NCBI GenBank assembly: GCA_015478945.1 | Contig: JABUQX010061728.1 | Span: forward strand, 1 to 12,500 | Length of the DNA stretch: 12,500 nucleotides | Source: Trachelipus rathkii | Taxonomy: Eukaryota; Arthropoda; Malacostraca; Isopoda; Trachelipodidae | Reading direction: 5' to 3' | In this document: in pieces, positions 1-9,056 of the stretch | Position numbering within the stretch: position 1 is the first letter of the stretch | Layout: every line of letters begins with the position of its first letter | The notes under the pieces: model-generated | Databases searched by the model: none | What the model saw: the letters and a program-made list of their open reading frames with translations, nothing else | Told to the model about the DNA's origin: nothing | Position numbers and translations under genes: made by a program

Positions 1-23
1 GAGAAGAGATCTTATTGTGACAG

Positions 24-104
24 AGAAGTTGCCACAGTGTCAACACTCATCCATCCTCAAACTTCTTGAATAGGGCTCTGCCCGTGAGTGGTGTTGACAA
101 CTGT
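24..104. repeat. Imperfect inverted repeat (long stem-loop) at left edge
   Basis: Positions 38-46 (tgtcaacac) are perfectly complementary to 91-99 (gtgttgaca). The stem extends outward by 34-37 with 101-104 across one bulged A, and inward by 47-49 with 85-87 across a three-base bulge, giving about 16 pairs. The loop holds its own small hairpin, gggc-tct-gccc, at 73-83. A second pairing, agaagtt (24-30) with aacttct (60-66), crosses the main stem, so the two form either alternative folds or a pseudoknot. No gene adjoins it, so a regulatory role cannot be argued. The pairing is directly visible; any function is inference. Confidence 0.6.
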
Positions 105-921
105 AAAATATATATATATTATATACTATAATATATATATACTCTATTAAGTTATGTAGTCATTGGCAAATTTTTTAATAAATAACACTTCACTATAGAT
201 TTTATATATAATCATTTTCAGTTACCTACCTCATTATTCTCCGAAATATTTGTTATATGATCAGTTTTGTTACTCTTTGTATAATTTATTTTCACCCTCC
301 TTTCACGTAAACTAAAATAGTTATCATAGTTCCTTTCAATGTACCCAATAACAGTGTTTTCCTTAGTCTATGTGTTAGCAACTTTTCTGATCTACAACAT
401 GAAAATGATGAACAGTACAATGATACAACAAGCAATACCTTATAGTTATGGATAATTATTTACGTAGAAAAGCTTATCAAAACCTATATCTTATAAAACA
501 TATATCTTCTATTATTCTTGAGTTTTATTACACCCTCATTGGCGATATTATCTACTCAAACAGAAAATCAACTAAATTTATATTATTTAAATGCTAGTTA
601 ATTAACTTATAGAGACTTTACCTGACTTAGAGCTATTCAATAACCTTAAATGATGCCTTTCAAACGTCAATTAAACCACACTCTTTTATACTATGAATCA
701 AAATTTATATATTATATATATAAATTGCATTCTACTATATATATATATATCTACTTATATTATGATTATATATTAATTTTTATTCATATCATACAAATAG
801 TGACATATGAGGATTCAATACCATTACAATTAATTTAATTTATTATTATAGCTAAAATAATTTCTAGATAAGTACGTTCAGACAGTATCACCGATACATG
901 TATCTAGATACTTTAAGATTG
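105..921. other. Non-coding AT-rich sequence
   Basis: No supported gene. Two short TA-rich patches occur at about 106-142 and 700-755. A 62-codon frame at 650-838 on the plus strand is rich in Tyr and Ile because it runs through TA repeats; it has no recognisable motif and I do not treat it as a gene. The rest is irregular AT-rich sequence without tandem structure. Confidence 0.6.
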
Positions 922-1370
922 TAAATATTATAAATTATATATATACTATTATATATATTATATATATAATATATATATAATATATATTATATATATATAT
1001 ATTAATATAATATATATATATATATATATATTATAATATATAATTATAATAATATATAATATATAGTATTATTATTATATATATATATATATATATAATA
1101 TATATATATATATTATATATTATATATATATATTATATACTATATATTAATATATATATAATATATATAATATAATTATATATATATATATATATAATAT
1201 TATATATATATATACTATATATATATTTATATAATATATATATATTAATAATATACTATATATATATATAATATATATTATATATAATATATAATATATA
1301 ATATTATAAATTATATTATTAATATATATATATATATTATATAATATATAATATAATATATTTATATAAT
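922..1370. repeat. TA island 1, nearly pure A+T
   Basis: I count only 5 G or C bases in 449. The sequence is mostly alternating TA, interrupted by AA or TT steps (taat, atta) that shift the phase, so it is not a simple uniform microsatellite. Such DNA is self-complementary throughout, melts easily and can extrude as cruciforms. Similar islands recur four more times in the window. Possible roles in AT-rich genomes include replication-origin unwinding, matrix attachment or centromere-like sequence, but nothing here discriminates between them. Exact repeat lengths may be unreliable because such sequence is hard to read and assemble. Confidence 0.9.
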
Positions 1371-2423
1371 CATTATACGTAAAATGATAAGTAATTTAAT
1401 CCACTATCACTTATTATATTATAGTCACGTATTTGACTAATATTATGTATACAAGTTAAGTTTTATTGAACAAGTTATTAATATCATATATAAAAAAAAT
1501 TTTTTAAAGTGAGCACATATTTATCAAAGTGTCAATCTATGATAGAAGCTTCTTTAAAACTAGAGTTTATTATGTTTTTTAGTGACAATCTCCGCCATTT
1601 TATTTATCATTGAGTATGACTAAGTACACAGTGTTGATATTGTGTCAACAGAAAAGTGGCACAGTAAATTTAAGAACTCTATATTTTAAATTAGGAACTG
1701 AATATAGAGTTTTATCCTGATTTTAAATGTTCTTTTATGAAATTGCAAATTGTATAAACGCCTTTTAGCTTTTAGAGAGTAATAAAATTAAAATATTGTA
1801 ACAAAAACCAATTTTTATAAACTGCAAATATATATTGTTTAATAATTAAGGAGATATCGATTGACATTATATAAAGACATATCTAAGAAAAGAAAATAAA
1901 AGAGATAGATGACAAGACTGCTCACAGACTAAATAACTAAAAGTAGACAAACTAAATAAACCATATGCACATGTGACATTACAAAAATGAGAAATAAATA
2001 AGTATGTAACCAAGCTATCTATCTATATATATTGAGACTATAAACAGGCTAGAGAATATAACTGTAGCATACATTGTGTTTTGTCAAATAATATAGTATC
2101 TTCACAATAGATATATGTATAATAATGATAGTAGTACCCAAAACTCTACACAATGAGAGAGCACTATAAAGGTGAAATAGTGGGGTATAATTAGTGAGAT
2201 GCTACTCTCCATATAAGGATAAAAATAATTATATAAACAAACTTAAAATTTTAAAGATAAATTAAATATCACTTGATGTAAATTGAGAAGAAAATTCATT
2301 AATAAATGAATTGAGAACAATGTAATCAGACAGTTCAAAAATTTATAAAACTTAAATATTCCTCACAATATAAAAATAATTTATATACGAGATAGTTTAA
2401 GTTAGAATTAAGTTATCCTGAAG
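1371..2423. other. Non-coding AT-rich sequence with one small hairpin
   Basis: No supported gene. An A8T6 run lies at 1492-1505. A small hairpin, tgttga (1632-1637) with tcaaca (1645-1650) around a 7-base loop, shares the 9-mer gtgtcaaca with the left-end inverted repeat. A short CTAT repeat followed by TA occurs near 2017-2031. Otherwise I see nothing in this stretch. Confidence 0.55.
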
Positions 2424-2490
2424 CGGTATTTAATATACGGTATTACCCGAACATGGAGGGCAATAGCGTTCACATGGTAGGGTAATGGCG
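2424..2490. repeat. Cluster of short direct and inverted repeats, G+C-richer
   Basis: Three repeat relations are packed into 67 bases. First, cggtatt occurs at 2424-2430 and again at 2438-2444. Second, an imperfect tandem duplication with a period of 21 places acatggagggcaatagcg (2451-2468) next to acatggtagggtaatggcg (2472-2490); the copies differ by one inserted T and two transitions. Third, attaccc (2442-2448) is the inverted complement of gggtaat (2480-2486), so the two can close a stem around most of the duplication. The patch has visibly more G+C than its flanks. A diverged microduplication or a GC-cluster-like element would both fit. Confidence 0.6.
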
Positions 2491-2803
2491 CGCAGAGTGA
2501 ATAATATGTATTATATTTGGATGCATAGGATATTGAGTGCTATAGCCGATCTGCTTTATAATATCTATATACCTTAATTTGAACTAAATGAGGGAATGTT
2601 TATTATATACCTTATTGGATAAGCATTATTTTACGATGTTCCTATATAGATAAGTCATAAATACAGCCTATTATCATTGCTATGCCTTGCATATATGTAT
2701 TGCTATAAAACTAGAGTCCACTGAAAGCTTTGATGTATCAATACGAGAGTATATATATCCTAATTACTTAATCTTATTGAGGCATTCACGTTGATAGTGG
2801 TGC
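2491..2803. other. Non-coding sequence
   Basis: Irregular AT-rich sequence. I see no reading frame, tandem repeat or strong hairpin here. Confidence 0.55.
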
Positions 2804-2922
2804 ATATTATATTATTAATATTACTATTATATATATATATATATTAATTAATTTAATATTAATATATATATATATATATATATTTAATTAATATATAATA
2901 TATTTAATATATATATATATTA

Positions 2923-2971
<49 letters not shown>

Positions 2972-3094
2972 TATATATTAATATATATATATATATATTT
3001 AATAATAATATTATATAGTATATATATATATATAATATATTATTTATATAATATAATATATATATTAATATATAATAATAAATATATATTATTT
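2804..3094. repeat. TA island 2, nearly pure A+T
   Basis: I count 2 G or C bases in 291. It contains an uninterrupted alternating TA run of 39 bases (2928-2966). The island ends abruptly at gggg (3095-3098). An 87-codon minus-strand frame at 2904-3167 is little more than Ile-Tyr repeats from TA alternation and is not a gene. Confidence 0.9.
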
Positions 3095-3136
3095 GGGGTA
3101 TAATTCGCTTCACTGTCGCTCTAAACCAATTATCAC

Positions 3137-3200
3137 TATATATATATATATATATAGTATATATCACTACATATATCTATATTATTTATATATATATATA
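3137..3200. repeat. TA satellite next to island 2
   Basis: Alternating TA sequence resumes 42 bases after island 2 ends, separated from it by a unique segment beginning with ggggtataattcgc. The motif tatcacta immediately overlaps the left edge of the TA tract and recurs inside it (tatcactac, around 3163-3171). Confidence 0.75.
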
Positions 3201-4394
3201 CTTGAGATATTTATTTTGAATATTTTAATGGAATACTTATTATGGCCTCTTCTCAAAAAATGACATTTTTTACAAAGAAACTAAATAGGTAGGAAATTTA
3301 AAAATACAAAATAATGTCATGTATATGAATGTGAATATAAAAAATTAATATAAAAAGATTCTTATATATAAATAATCATACGTAAAAATGATTAACCTAT
3401 ATATATTTATTTTATCATTAGAGTGGCCATAATATTATAAATTATGAAAAATAGTGTAAAAAAATAAATAATTTTTATGATACATCCATATCCAAAAGTA
3501 CTTACTTTCGCACTTATGAGGTAAGTCTGAGACTACTGCGTCTTATATATTGATGCATATCAAACGATATGTAGCATAATAACTGATAATACACATAGAT
3601 TGTAATATTATTTCATAAGACGCTTTTCAGGTAAAAACTTTGGAGGTAAGATACGGAGATTATCACTATATCATATATACACATATCTAGAGCGTATTAC
3701 ACATTACCCTAACTTCACCCACTACTTAATATGAAAATATTAATTGTCATAATTATTTTATATATTGGCTGAGTCCAATATAATAGAGATATATAATATT
3801 TTATTATATTTTATACACGCACACTGAATAATTATAATTATCTATAGCTTATATAAACTTTATGGTATAATATATGAGCTCTAGTTAACTATTAGATACA
3901 ATTATTATTTACACCATGACATATCAATAGTATTATATCTTAATCATTAGAATGCAATGAACCCTTGAGAGTATTATAATGTTACAGTGATTCGTTAAGC
4001 AACAATTATAACCTAAAAATCTTCATCTTACTTCATTAATAATCAAGATTAACATGCCTTCATTATTGAGACATATTCTTAAAATTGATATATCTCATAT
4101 ATTCATCTCACCTTCCTTTATCACTTTATTACGTTGACGTCTATACTTATAAAAAAATTAATTGATCTCCCTCATCTCAGTATTATATTTTAGAAAAGAT
4201 AGCATAAATATATTTATATATTTAAATTTGAATCATAATTCCCATCTAAAGATAATCGCACTTCATAATTAAAAAGCAGCTAATCCTACCAACTACCTTA
4301 AGCCATCTCTACTAATTGTTTTTTAATAACTCTCAAAATCATGATATATACATTATTTGTTGGGCTTACCTTATTGACTTGAGTACTCTCGAGG
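3201..4394. other. Non-coding AT-rich sequence
   Basis: No supported gene. The quasi-palindrome aaaaaatg-a-catttttt lies at 3255-3271. A splice-donor-like AG|GTAAGT occurs at 3519-3526, paired with an upstream acttac as a 6-bp inverted repeat, but no open exon flanks it. Nothing else is structured, and the stretch ends abruptly at the G of tcgagg before island 3. Confidence 0.55.
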
Positions 4395-4538
4395 TAATAT
4401 AATATATATATATTAATATACTATATAATATTAATTAATATATTAAATATATATATAATATATATATATATATTAAATATATTAATAATATATATATATT
4501 AATATATTATATTATTATATATATATATATATATATTA

Positions 4539-4580
<42 letters not shown>

Positions 4581-4993
4581 TATATATATATATATTAATT
4601 AATATTAAATAATATATATATATATATATATAATATATCTATTAATATATAAATTAATATATAATATAATATATATATATATATATATTATATAAATATA
4701 TATATAATATATATAATTAATATATATAAATATATTAATTATTATATTATATATAAATATATATATTATAATAATATAATATATATATATATATATATTA
4801 ATATATATATATATATATATATTAATTTATATGATATATATATAATATATAAATTATATATATATAATATTAATAATATCATCATAATATATTAATATAT
4901 AATAATATATATAATATTATATATATTATATATATACTATAATAATATATATATATATATATATATCAATAATTATAATATATATTAAAATAA
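4395..4993. repeat. TA island 3, longest nearly pure A+T block
   Basis: I count 7 G or C bases in 599, making this the longest and one of the purest islands in the window. It is a mixture of alternating TA runs and taatat/attaat phase breaks, with rare single C or G bases near the right end. The whole block is self-complementary at many registers. It has no coding potential, since TAA and TAT dominate every frame. Collapse or expansion during assembly is a real risk for a block like this. Confidence 0.9.
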
Positions 4994-5468
4994 CTACTTA
5001 TAGCAGGCCGTATCCCTTATTAATTACCGTATCGAGTTTATGTATACTTATGATAAGTTAGGGGTAATTTTAAAGAAAGAGTAAAGTATTTTTATAAAGA
5101 ATTACGTTATATACGACGAGTTTATCTTACGTCCGCAACACAAGTCTATATATATAAGCAGTTATTTATTTATTTAGAAAATCCTCAGTTTGGATTCTCA
5201 TTAGACCTAAATCGAATTATGCTTGTACATCATTAACAATATGCTATTATAATGAGTTTCTGGTAAGCATTCCTTTTCTTGCCTTTACTTAGTATTACGG
5301 ATTTATCGATAAAGTACTTAACAGTATGAGAGATACTGCACCATATATTGAAGTATGAGCCCGAGAGATGGAGCTATAATCGTTACAAGGAGAACTCTGA
5401 CAAGCAATTAAGACTATCAATGAGTTTATATTGCTAGATTATCATCAATTTATTTACTCTTACCGTTT

Positions 5469-5485
5469 ACTCCTCCATTATATAT
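5469..5485 (+). repeat. Direct repeat copy A of a 17-mer
   Basis: The 17-mer actcctccattatatat occurs here and again at 6055-6071 in the same orientation, 586 bases apart. The flanking bases differ at once on both sides, so this is a short isolated match and not part of a longer duplication. Confidence 0.7.
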
Positions 5486-5686
5486 TTCGACAATAGAGAG
5501 GCGCTAAATTATAATCTGCTTTAAAAATATATTTCAGCATTCTAACATGAGCTACGACATATGAGCCTAATCTTGCGAAAATAAAGAAAATATATAATCG
5601 ACACGCAGACCAGTCGAAGGATCAATGGCGTAGTAGCACTGCAAATTCTCATAAAAAATGTCTTCTGAGCAACTAGACACATCGAA

Positions 5687-5700
5687 CTAGCGGCCGCTAG
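5687..5700. repeat. Perfect 14-bp GC-centred palindrome
   Basis: The sequence ctagcggccgctag is perfectly self-complementary and contains the 8-base NotI recognition sequence. It stops being symmetric at the next base on each side. It could be chance, a protein-binding palindrome or a residual cloning linker; the neighbouring sequence is not recognisably vector. Confidence 0.85.
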
Positions 5701-6002
5701 GAATATATCTGTTGCGGGTTAGACACACATATATTTTCGTAACATATCCAAGCATCTGAATCCTCGTGAGAAGGTATATTATCGAATTATAATTTGTTAA
5801 GGACTCGATTATCACAGTCGCTAGAGATGCGAACTAAGCAAAGATGTATCTTAAAAATCGACAAATTTGAATCAAAATGCTAGAATGCAATGTCAAGTAC
5901 TTCAATGTAGAGTTTCGAGACCATAAAACTGACGATAACGTTTGCTATATTGGTAATAACACACCCTCTGAAAATGACATTTTCTCCTTTTTATAGACAC
6001 TA

Positions 6003-6034
6003 CATTGCGAGTATCGTCCATTGCGAGATATTCA
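6003..6034 (+). repeat. Imperfect tandem duplication, 16-bp period
   Basis: cattgcgag occurs at 6003-6011 and 6019-6027. The bases after each copy (tatcgtc versus atattca) are partly alignable, which suggests a diverged 16-bp duplication. Confidence 0.45.
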
Positions 6035-6054
6035 CAGGCCGCACTTCAGATACA

Positions 6055-6071
6055 ACTCCTCCATTATATAT
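6055..6071 (+). repeat. Direct repeat copy B of a 17-mer
   Basis: Identical to 5469-5485 over 17 bases and in the same orientation. It lies just downstream of the cattgcgag duplication. Confidence 0.7.
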
Positions 6072-6309
6072 GGACTAAAAGAAATGGTTAATTTGGAGCA
6101 CAAAGAAAATGGCGATCATAATAGCCACAATCAAGTTAATCTGAGAGATACTTCATACATACACTTGAGAGATTAATTGCATATATCTTTGAACGAGATT
6201 GTTACCGCAATTAATATGAGTATCTCCAGTCTACATTAATGGGGATGAAATCTTATATTTTCAACAATATACATTTCCAATTATAAAACAATGAAAAATT
6301 TAACTTAGA

Positions 6310-6551
6310 TAAATAATAATAATAATAATTATTAAATAATAGATAAATTAATATATAAATAAATGTAAGAATATTTTATTAGCTAGTAATTGTGTGTAAT
6401 TAATAATATAATATAATTATAAATAATAATAAAATATATATTAAATAATAATAAATAATAATAATTAAATAATAAATAATTAATATATAAAATATTAATA
6501 TATATAATAATTATAAATAATTAAATAACAATAATAATTAAATTAATAAAT
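6310..6551. repeat. AAT/TAA-rich island
   Basis: Unlike the other islands, this one is dominated by aat and taa triplets (runs such as aataataataataataatt) instead of alternating TA, and is A-heavy on the plus strand. It is broken by a less pure stretch at about 6364-6402. Trinucleotide-like slippage is the simplest explanation. It has no coding potential in the TAA-containing frames, and the Asn- or Ile-only frames are short. Confidence 0.8.
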
Positions 6552-7184
6552 GGAACAACATCATTTTGGATTTAGTCATTTATCCACTGAAAATATGTTT
6601 TCTTATTCTAAATATTTATCTTTAGATAAGATCTAAAAAAATATTATTCATAATTTAATTTACAAAAAGAAATAAAAATGAGGAATATTATTTTATTAGT
6701 TCCGGACCGGTTTAAACGTCTGAGTGTACACACTCCTGCAGAGAAACATTATTCCAAGAAAGCGAGGAGTTTCGAATATCACATATATGAATATATAGTG
6801 AAATGAATATAGAACCACTCTCTAACTCCAATAAGGGACTCTTTTCTCGAGAGAAATTTCTCTAAGCAATACACCAATTATTAAACTATTTAGCTGCGAG
6901 AAGGGCTATGAGAACTATAATCTCAATACTTTATGCTATTCTTAAATTTTCTGCCTACGAAATTCCAGCGATTTGTGTGTATCATCCATGTCACGTCGCT
7001 GGCTCAACATTGGACCTGATCTTTTTTTTAGTCAATGCAGATCATTGGATAATACATAAGAGAGATTATTATAAACATTACACACTTTCTCTAGTACTGG
7101 TTTATGGGTCAGCACGAGGCTTTGCTATCTACTTCATTCTTGCTAATATTATAATCATCGGCAGAGAGAAGAAGTAATAATTCG
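6552..7184. other. Non-coding sequence with overlapping palindromes
   Basis: An 89-codon plus-strand frame runs from 6908 to 7177. I do not recognise it, its 3' end overlaps an antisense frame, and the aaggg upstream is only two bases from the ATG, too close for a normal bacterial ribosome site. I therefore treat it as chance. At 6845-6863 two palindromes overlap: tctcgaga (6845-6852) and the perfect 14-mer agagaaatttctct (6850-6863). The segment 6699-6740 has a G+C-richer cluster with ccggaccggtttaaac and a gagtg-taca-cactc hairpin. Confidence 0.5.
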
Positions 7185-7687
7185 CCTACATACGCTCGCG
7201 CCTCCCGCTCCTGCGCGCGGGAAACAGGTTTCCCACGACTGTCCCGGGGGGCAAAAGCCCCCGCGAGGTATGCGATTTCAGGGAGTCCCGAAATGACACA
7301 CTGCGCGAAGTTCAAGATCTTGTCACAGAGTAATTCACAGGCAAAATATGCGCTATGAGGACAGGTCTGAATAGAGTAGTGTATAGAAATAGGAGGGAGG
7401 AAGAGTAGGGGACAACAGTCCAGAGCACGCGATGCATGAAGGTTTAGTTGAGAGGAAAATAAGGAAAACCTAGCATCCACGACATTCATTTAGAGGCCTT
7501 TATCAGTGGATGTAATAAGGCAACAAACCCAGATCATCTCCATATATAATGAGAGAGGTATGGGTAAATGAAGCAGATTTGGAGGGTGAAATGTTGGATA
7601 GAGATATAATATTCTATAGGGGCGACAAATGAAGAAGTGCAAATAATGGCCAGTATAAGAAATTTTACCGATGGATAAGTAGCACAA
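7109..7687 (-). other. Open stretch interrupted by one stop; probably not a gene
   Basis: On the minus strand a 65-codon frame (7687 to 7490) and a 126-codon frame (7489 to 7109) are contiguous in the same frame, separated only by a TAA with the next ATG directly after it. The translations are rich in Leu, Ser, Cys, Tyr and Pro and show no family motif. Both fit reading the pyrimidine-rich complement of a purine-rich tract, where stop codons are scarce. The C-terminal third (about residues 75-120 of the second frame) comes from the GC-rich hairpin patch. A broken gene, or a gene in a code where TAA is sense, cannot be excluded, but nothing positive supports either. Confidence 0.2.
7185..7300. 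repeat. GC-rich patch with three consecutive hairpins
   Basis: Positions 7201-7260 contain 42 G+C in 60 bases (70%), far above the surroundings. Three stem-loops follow each other. The first is gggaaac (7219-7225) with gtttccc (7228-7234), a 7-bp stem as drawn. The second is gggggc (7247-7252) with gccccc (7257-7262) around aaaa. The third is ttc-a-ggg (7277-7283) with ccc-gaa (7287-7292) around agt, with one bulged A. The second is not followed by a T-run on either strand, so it is not a typical bacterial terminator. GC-rich hairpin clusters in AT-rich DNA are known from yeast mitochondrial genomes, but I cannot match this to a described family. Confidence 0.65.
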
Positions 7688-8050
7688 GAGAAGTTAAGCC
7701 GCACTTTTCAGCTCATCTTTTTTCTGAATAAAGAAGGCACACATGAGACTTCAGTCCTCGTCGCAAAAGAAAGTGAGGCGCCTCGCAAACGAGAATATGT
7801 GCTCGCTGACAGATGAGTATATGATAGAAACTATGTTTACACGAACAGGAGGTTAGAAGGTAAGTAAAGACAGAACGGAGAGAATGTGTTCATGCACAAC
7901 TAGATACCAGCCGCTGCGAGCAGAAGTGGAGTGAAACACTAGAGAATATGAATGCAGGGAGGAGAACAAGCAGATAACCATAAAAAGTATTATGAGGAAG
8001 AAAGTAAAAATTAGTAGTGAACGAGGGAAAGAATGGAAGACCTGCGCGTG
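7340..8050 (+). other. Purine-rich tract on plus strand
   Basis: Counted purines on the plus strand are 45 of 60 at 7381-7440, 45 of 60 at 7921-7980 and 48 of 60 at 7981-8040, with about 63% in the lines at 7801-7920. Motifs such as aggagggaggaagag recur irregularly, without a fixed period. Long purine bias can mark transcribed DNA (purine loading of RNA) or triplex-prone sequence. A 10-bp palindrome gaggcgcctc sits at 7775-7784. AAG|GTAAGT, a good splice-donor match, occurs at 7857-7865, but no open exon precedes it. Confidence 0.7.
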
Positions 8051-8770
8051 CGATAATTAATTAAGGAATTAGAGTCCAAATCACATCTATGCATAAGGAA
8101 CAGAGATTAACGTAGGCAGTGCACGCAACCCATTATCTCAAGCGACCACGCAATACCTCCGTAGAGTCTGCCCATTAACCACCTAGAGATACATAGGACT
8201 ACGAGTGCGGCCAGTATGCCGAGATGAGAGGGGTGCGCTATGATAGCGAGTAAAAGTGCAACAAGTCGCGAGGACCACCCCGATTCTGCTCCTAAATATG
8301 GCGCCCTTTTAGATCATAACAAGCGCTATGCATATATAAGACCTCACCTACTATCTTGAGCACGTCGAGTCAGTGTACTTATCCTGTTTACATACGGTGT
8401 CTGTTATTTATCACTCGATTCTTGTGTATTTGTAGTATGTCTTATGTTAGATTATAATGTTTTTGTTTTTTCTTTCATGTTTATGAGCCACACAGACAAC
8501 CAACAACCTGCACATTAACATAAAGTTTAACGTAATTGGCCGCATGAATGTTAATATTACACGCACTAGTCTGCGATAAATGCTGATAGTCTCTCTGATG
8601 CGACCAATAAAATAATTTGGTGATGAACTTTCAGAGACATCTATCTCACTATCTAACATAAAATATCCGAAAGATATGTCACATTTGTTAGAATCGAACA
8701 CTCACTCGAGCGATAAGAGTATGTCCGAGGAGTTTTACGAGAACGAATCACCTCCGAGCGGATCCGCATG
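8051..8770. other. Non-coding sequence, moderate G+C
   Basis: This is one of the more balanced stretches in composition, yet it has no convincing gene. The longest frame, 84 codons on the minus strand (8701 to 8447), would need a GTG start, follows an in-frame TGA at once and has no recognisable motif. A TATATAAG sequence at 8333-8340 followed by TCAGT at 8370-8374 resembles a core promoter, but the spacing is too long. The stretch ends in overlapping palindromes cggatccg and cgcatgcg near 8759-8772. Confidence 0.5.
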
Positions 8771-9000
8771 CGAACTATAGATATTAAAATTATATAAAAT
8801 TATATATATAGTATATATACCTTATATATATTAATATCTTATTATCTTTATAGAGTATAAATATTATTTAATTCTAGAATAGTATTAAGTAGATAAAATG
8901 ATGTTACTTATATCTGGACATATATTCCTCAACATTAATTACATTTACGTAACTCTTATAAAATTAATCAATAAAATTTGGTGAGACATTTGAAATAAAC
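8771..9000. other. AT-rich transition
   Basis: Composition drops sharply after 8776, with a short TA patch at about 8790-8835, then irregular AT-rich sequence leading into island 4. Nothing else is visible. Confidence 0.6.
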
Positions 9001-9020
9001 TATATATATATATTATTATA

Positions 9021-9056
<36 letters not shown>

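Larger units (their letters stand above)
4994..6309. other. Non-coding sequence, moderate G+C
   Basis: The composition rises clearly after island 3, and about 5560-5840 is among the richer parts of the window. Despite this, no frame stays open long enough to suggest a gene on either strand. Local structures are listed separately: a 14-bp palindrome, a repeated 17-mer and a 16-bp microduplication. Near 5161 there is a short ATTT triple repeat. Confidence 0.55.

Noticed and set aside
94..125. TTGACA followed by TATAAT-like sequence as a bacterial promoter
   Set aside because: The downstream TA repeat would supply a -10 box at any spacing; no gene follows.
650..838. 62-codon plus-strand frame
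   Set aside because: Mostly Tyr/Ile from TA-rich DNA, short, with no motif or plausible ribosome site.
2181..3105. Shared 12-mer tggggtataatt (2181-2192 and 3094-3105)
   Set aside because: Several 12-base matches are expected by chance in a window this long and AT-biased; the same applies to tagaatgcaatg at 3948 and 5881.
2904..3167. 87-codon minus-strand frame
   Set aside because: It is translated TA repeat (Ile-Tyr alternation) across island 2, with no independent sign of coding.
6699..6740. Cluster of restriction-like palindromes suggesting a vector polylinker
   Set aside because: The order and flanks match no cloning vector I know, and the surrounding sequence is AT-rich like the rest of the window.
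6908..7177. 89-codon plus-strand frame with hydrophobic stretches
   Set aside because: No recognisable family, purine motif only two bases before the ATG, overlap with an antisense frame; length is within chance. Hydrophobicity follows from T-rich codons.
7245..7263. Bacterial intrinsic terminator
   Set aside because: The GC hairpin has no T-run after it on either strand.
3519..7865. Two good splice-donor matches (3519-3526 and 7857-7865)
   Set aside because: Neither is preceded by an open exon or followed by a convincing acceptor, and such 8-mers occur by chance in 12.5 kb.
8333..8374. TATATAAG plus TCAGT as a core promoter
   Set aside because: The spacing to the initiator-like A is about 39 bases, too long, and TATA motifs are expected everywhere at this composition.
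8447..8701. 84-codon minus-strand frame
   Set aside because: Needs a GTG start immediately after an in-frame TGA, and has no motif or neighbour to support it.
8685..8701. tRNA T-arm-like gttcgattc on the minus strand
   Set aside because: The bases either side of the loop do not pair as a 5-bp T stem, and no acceptor or anticodon arm lies upstream.
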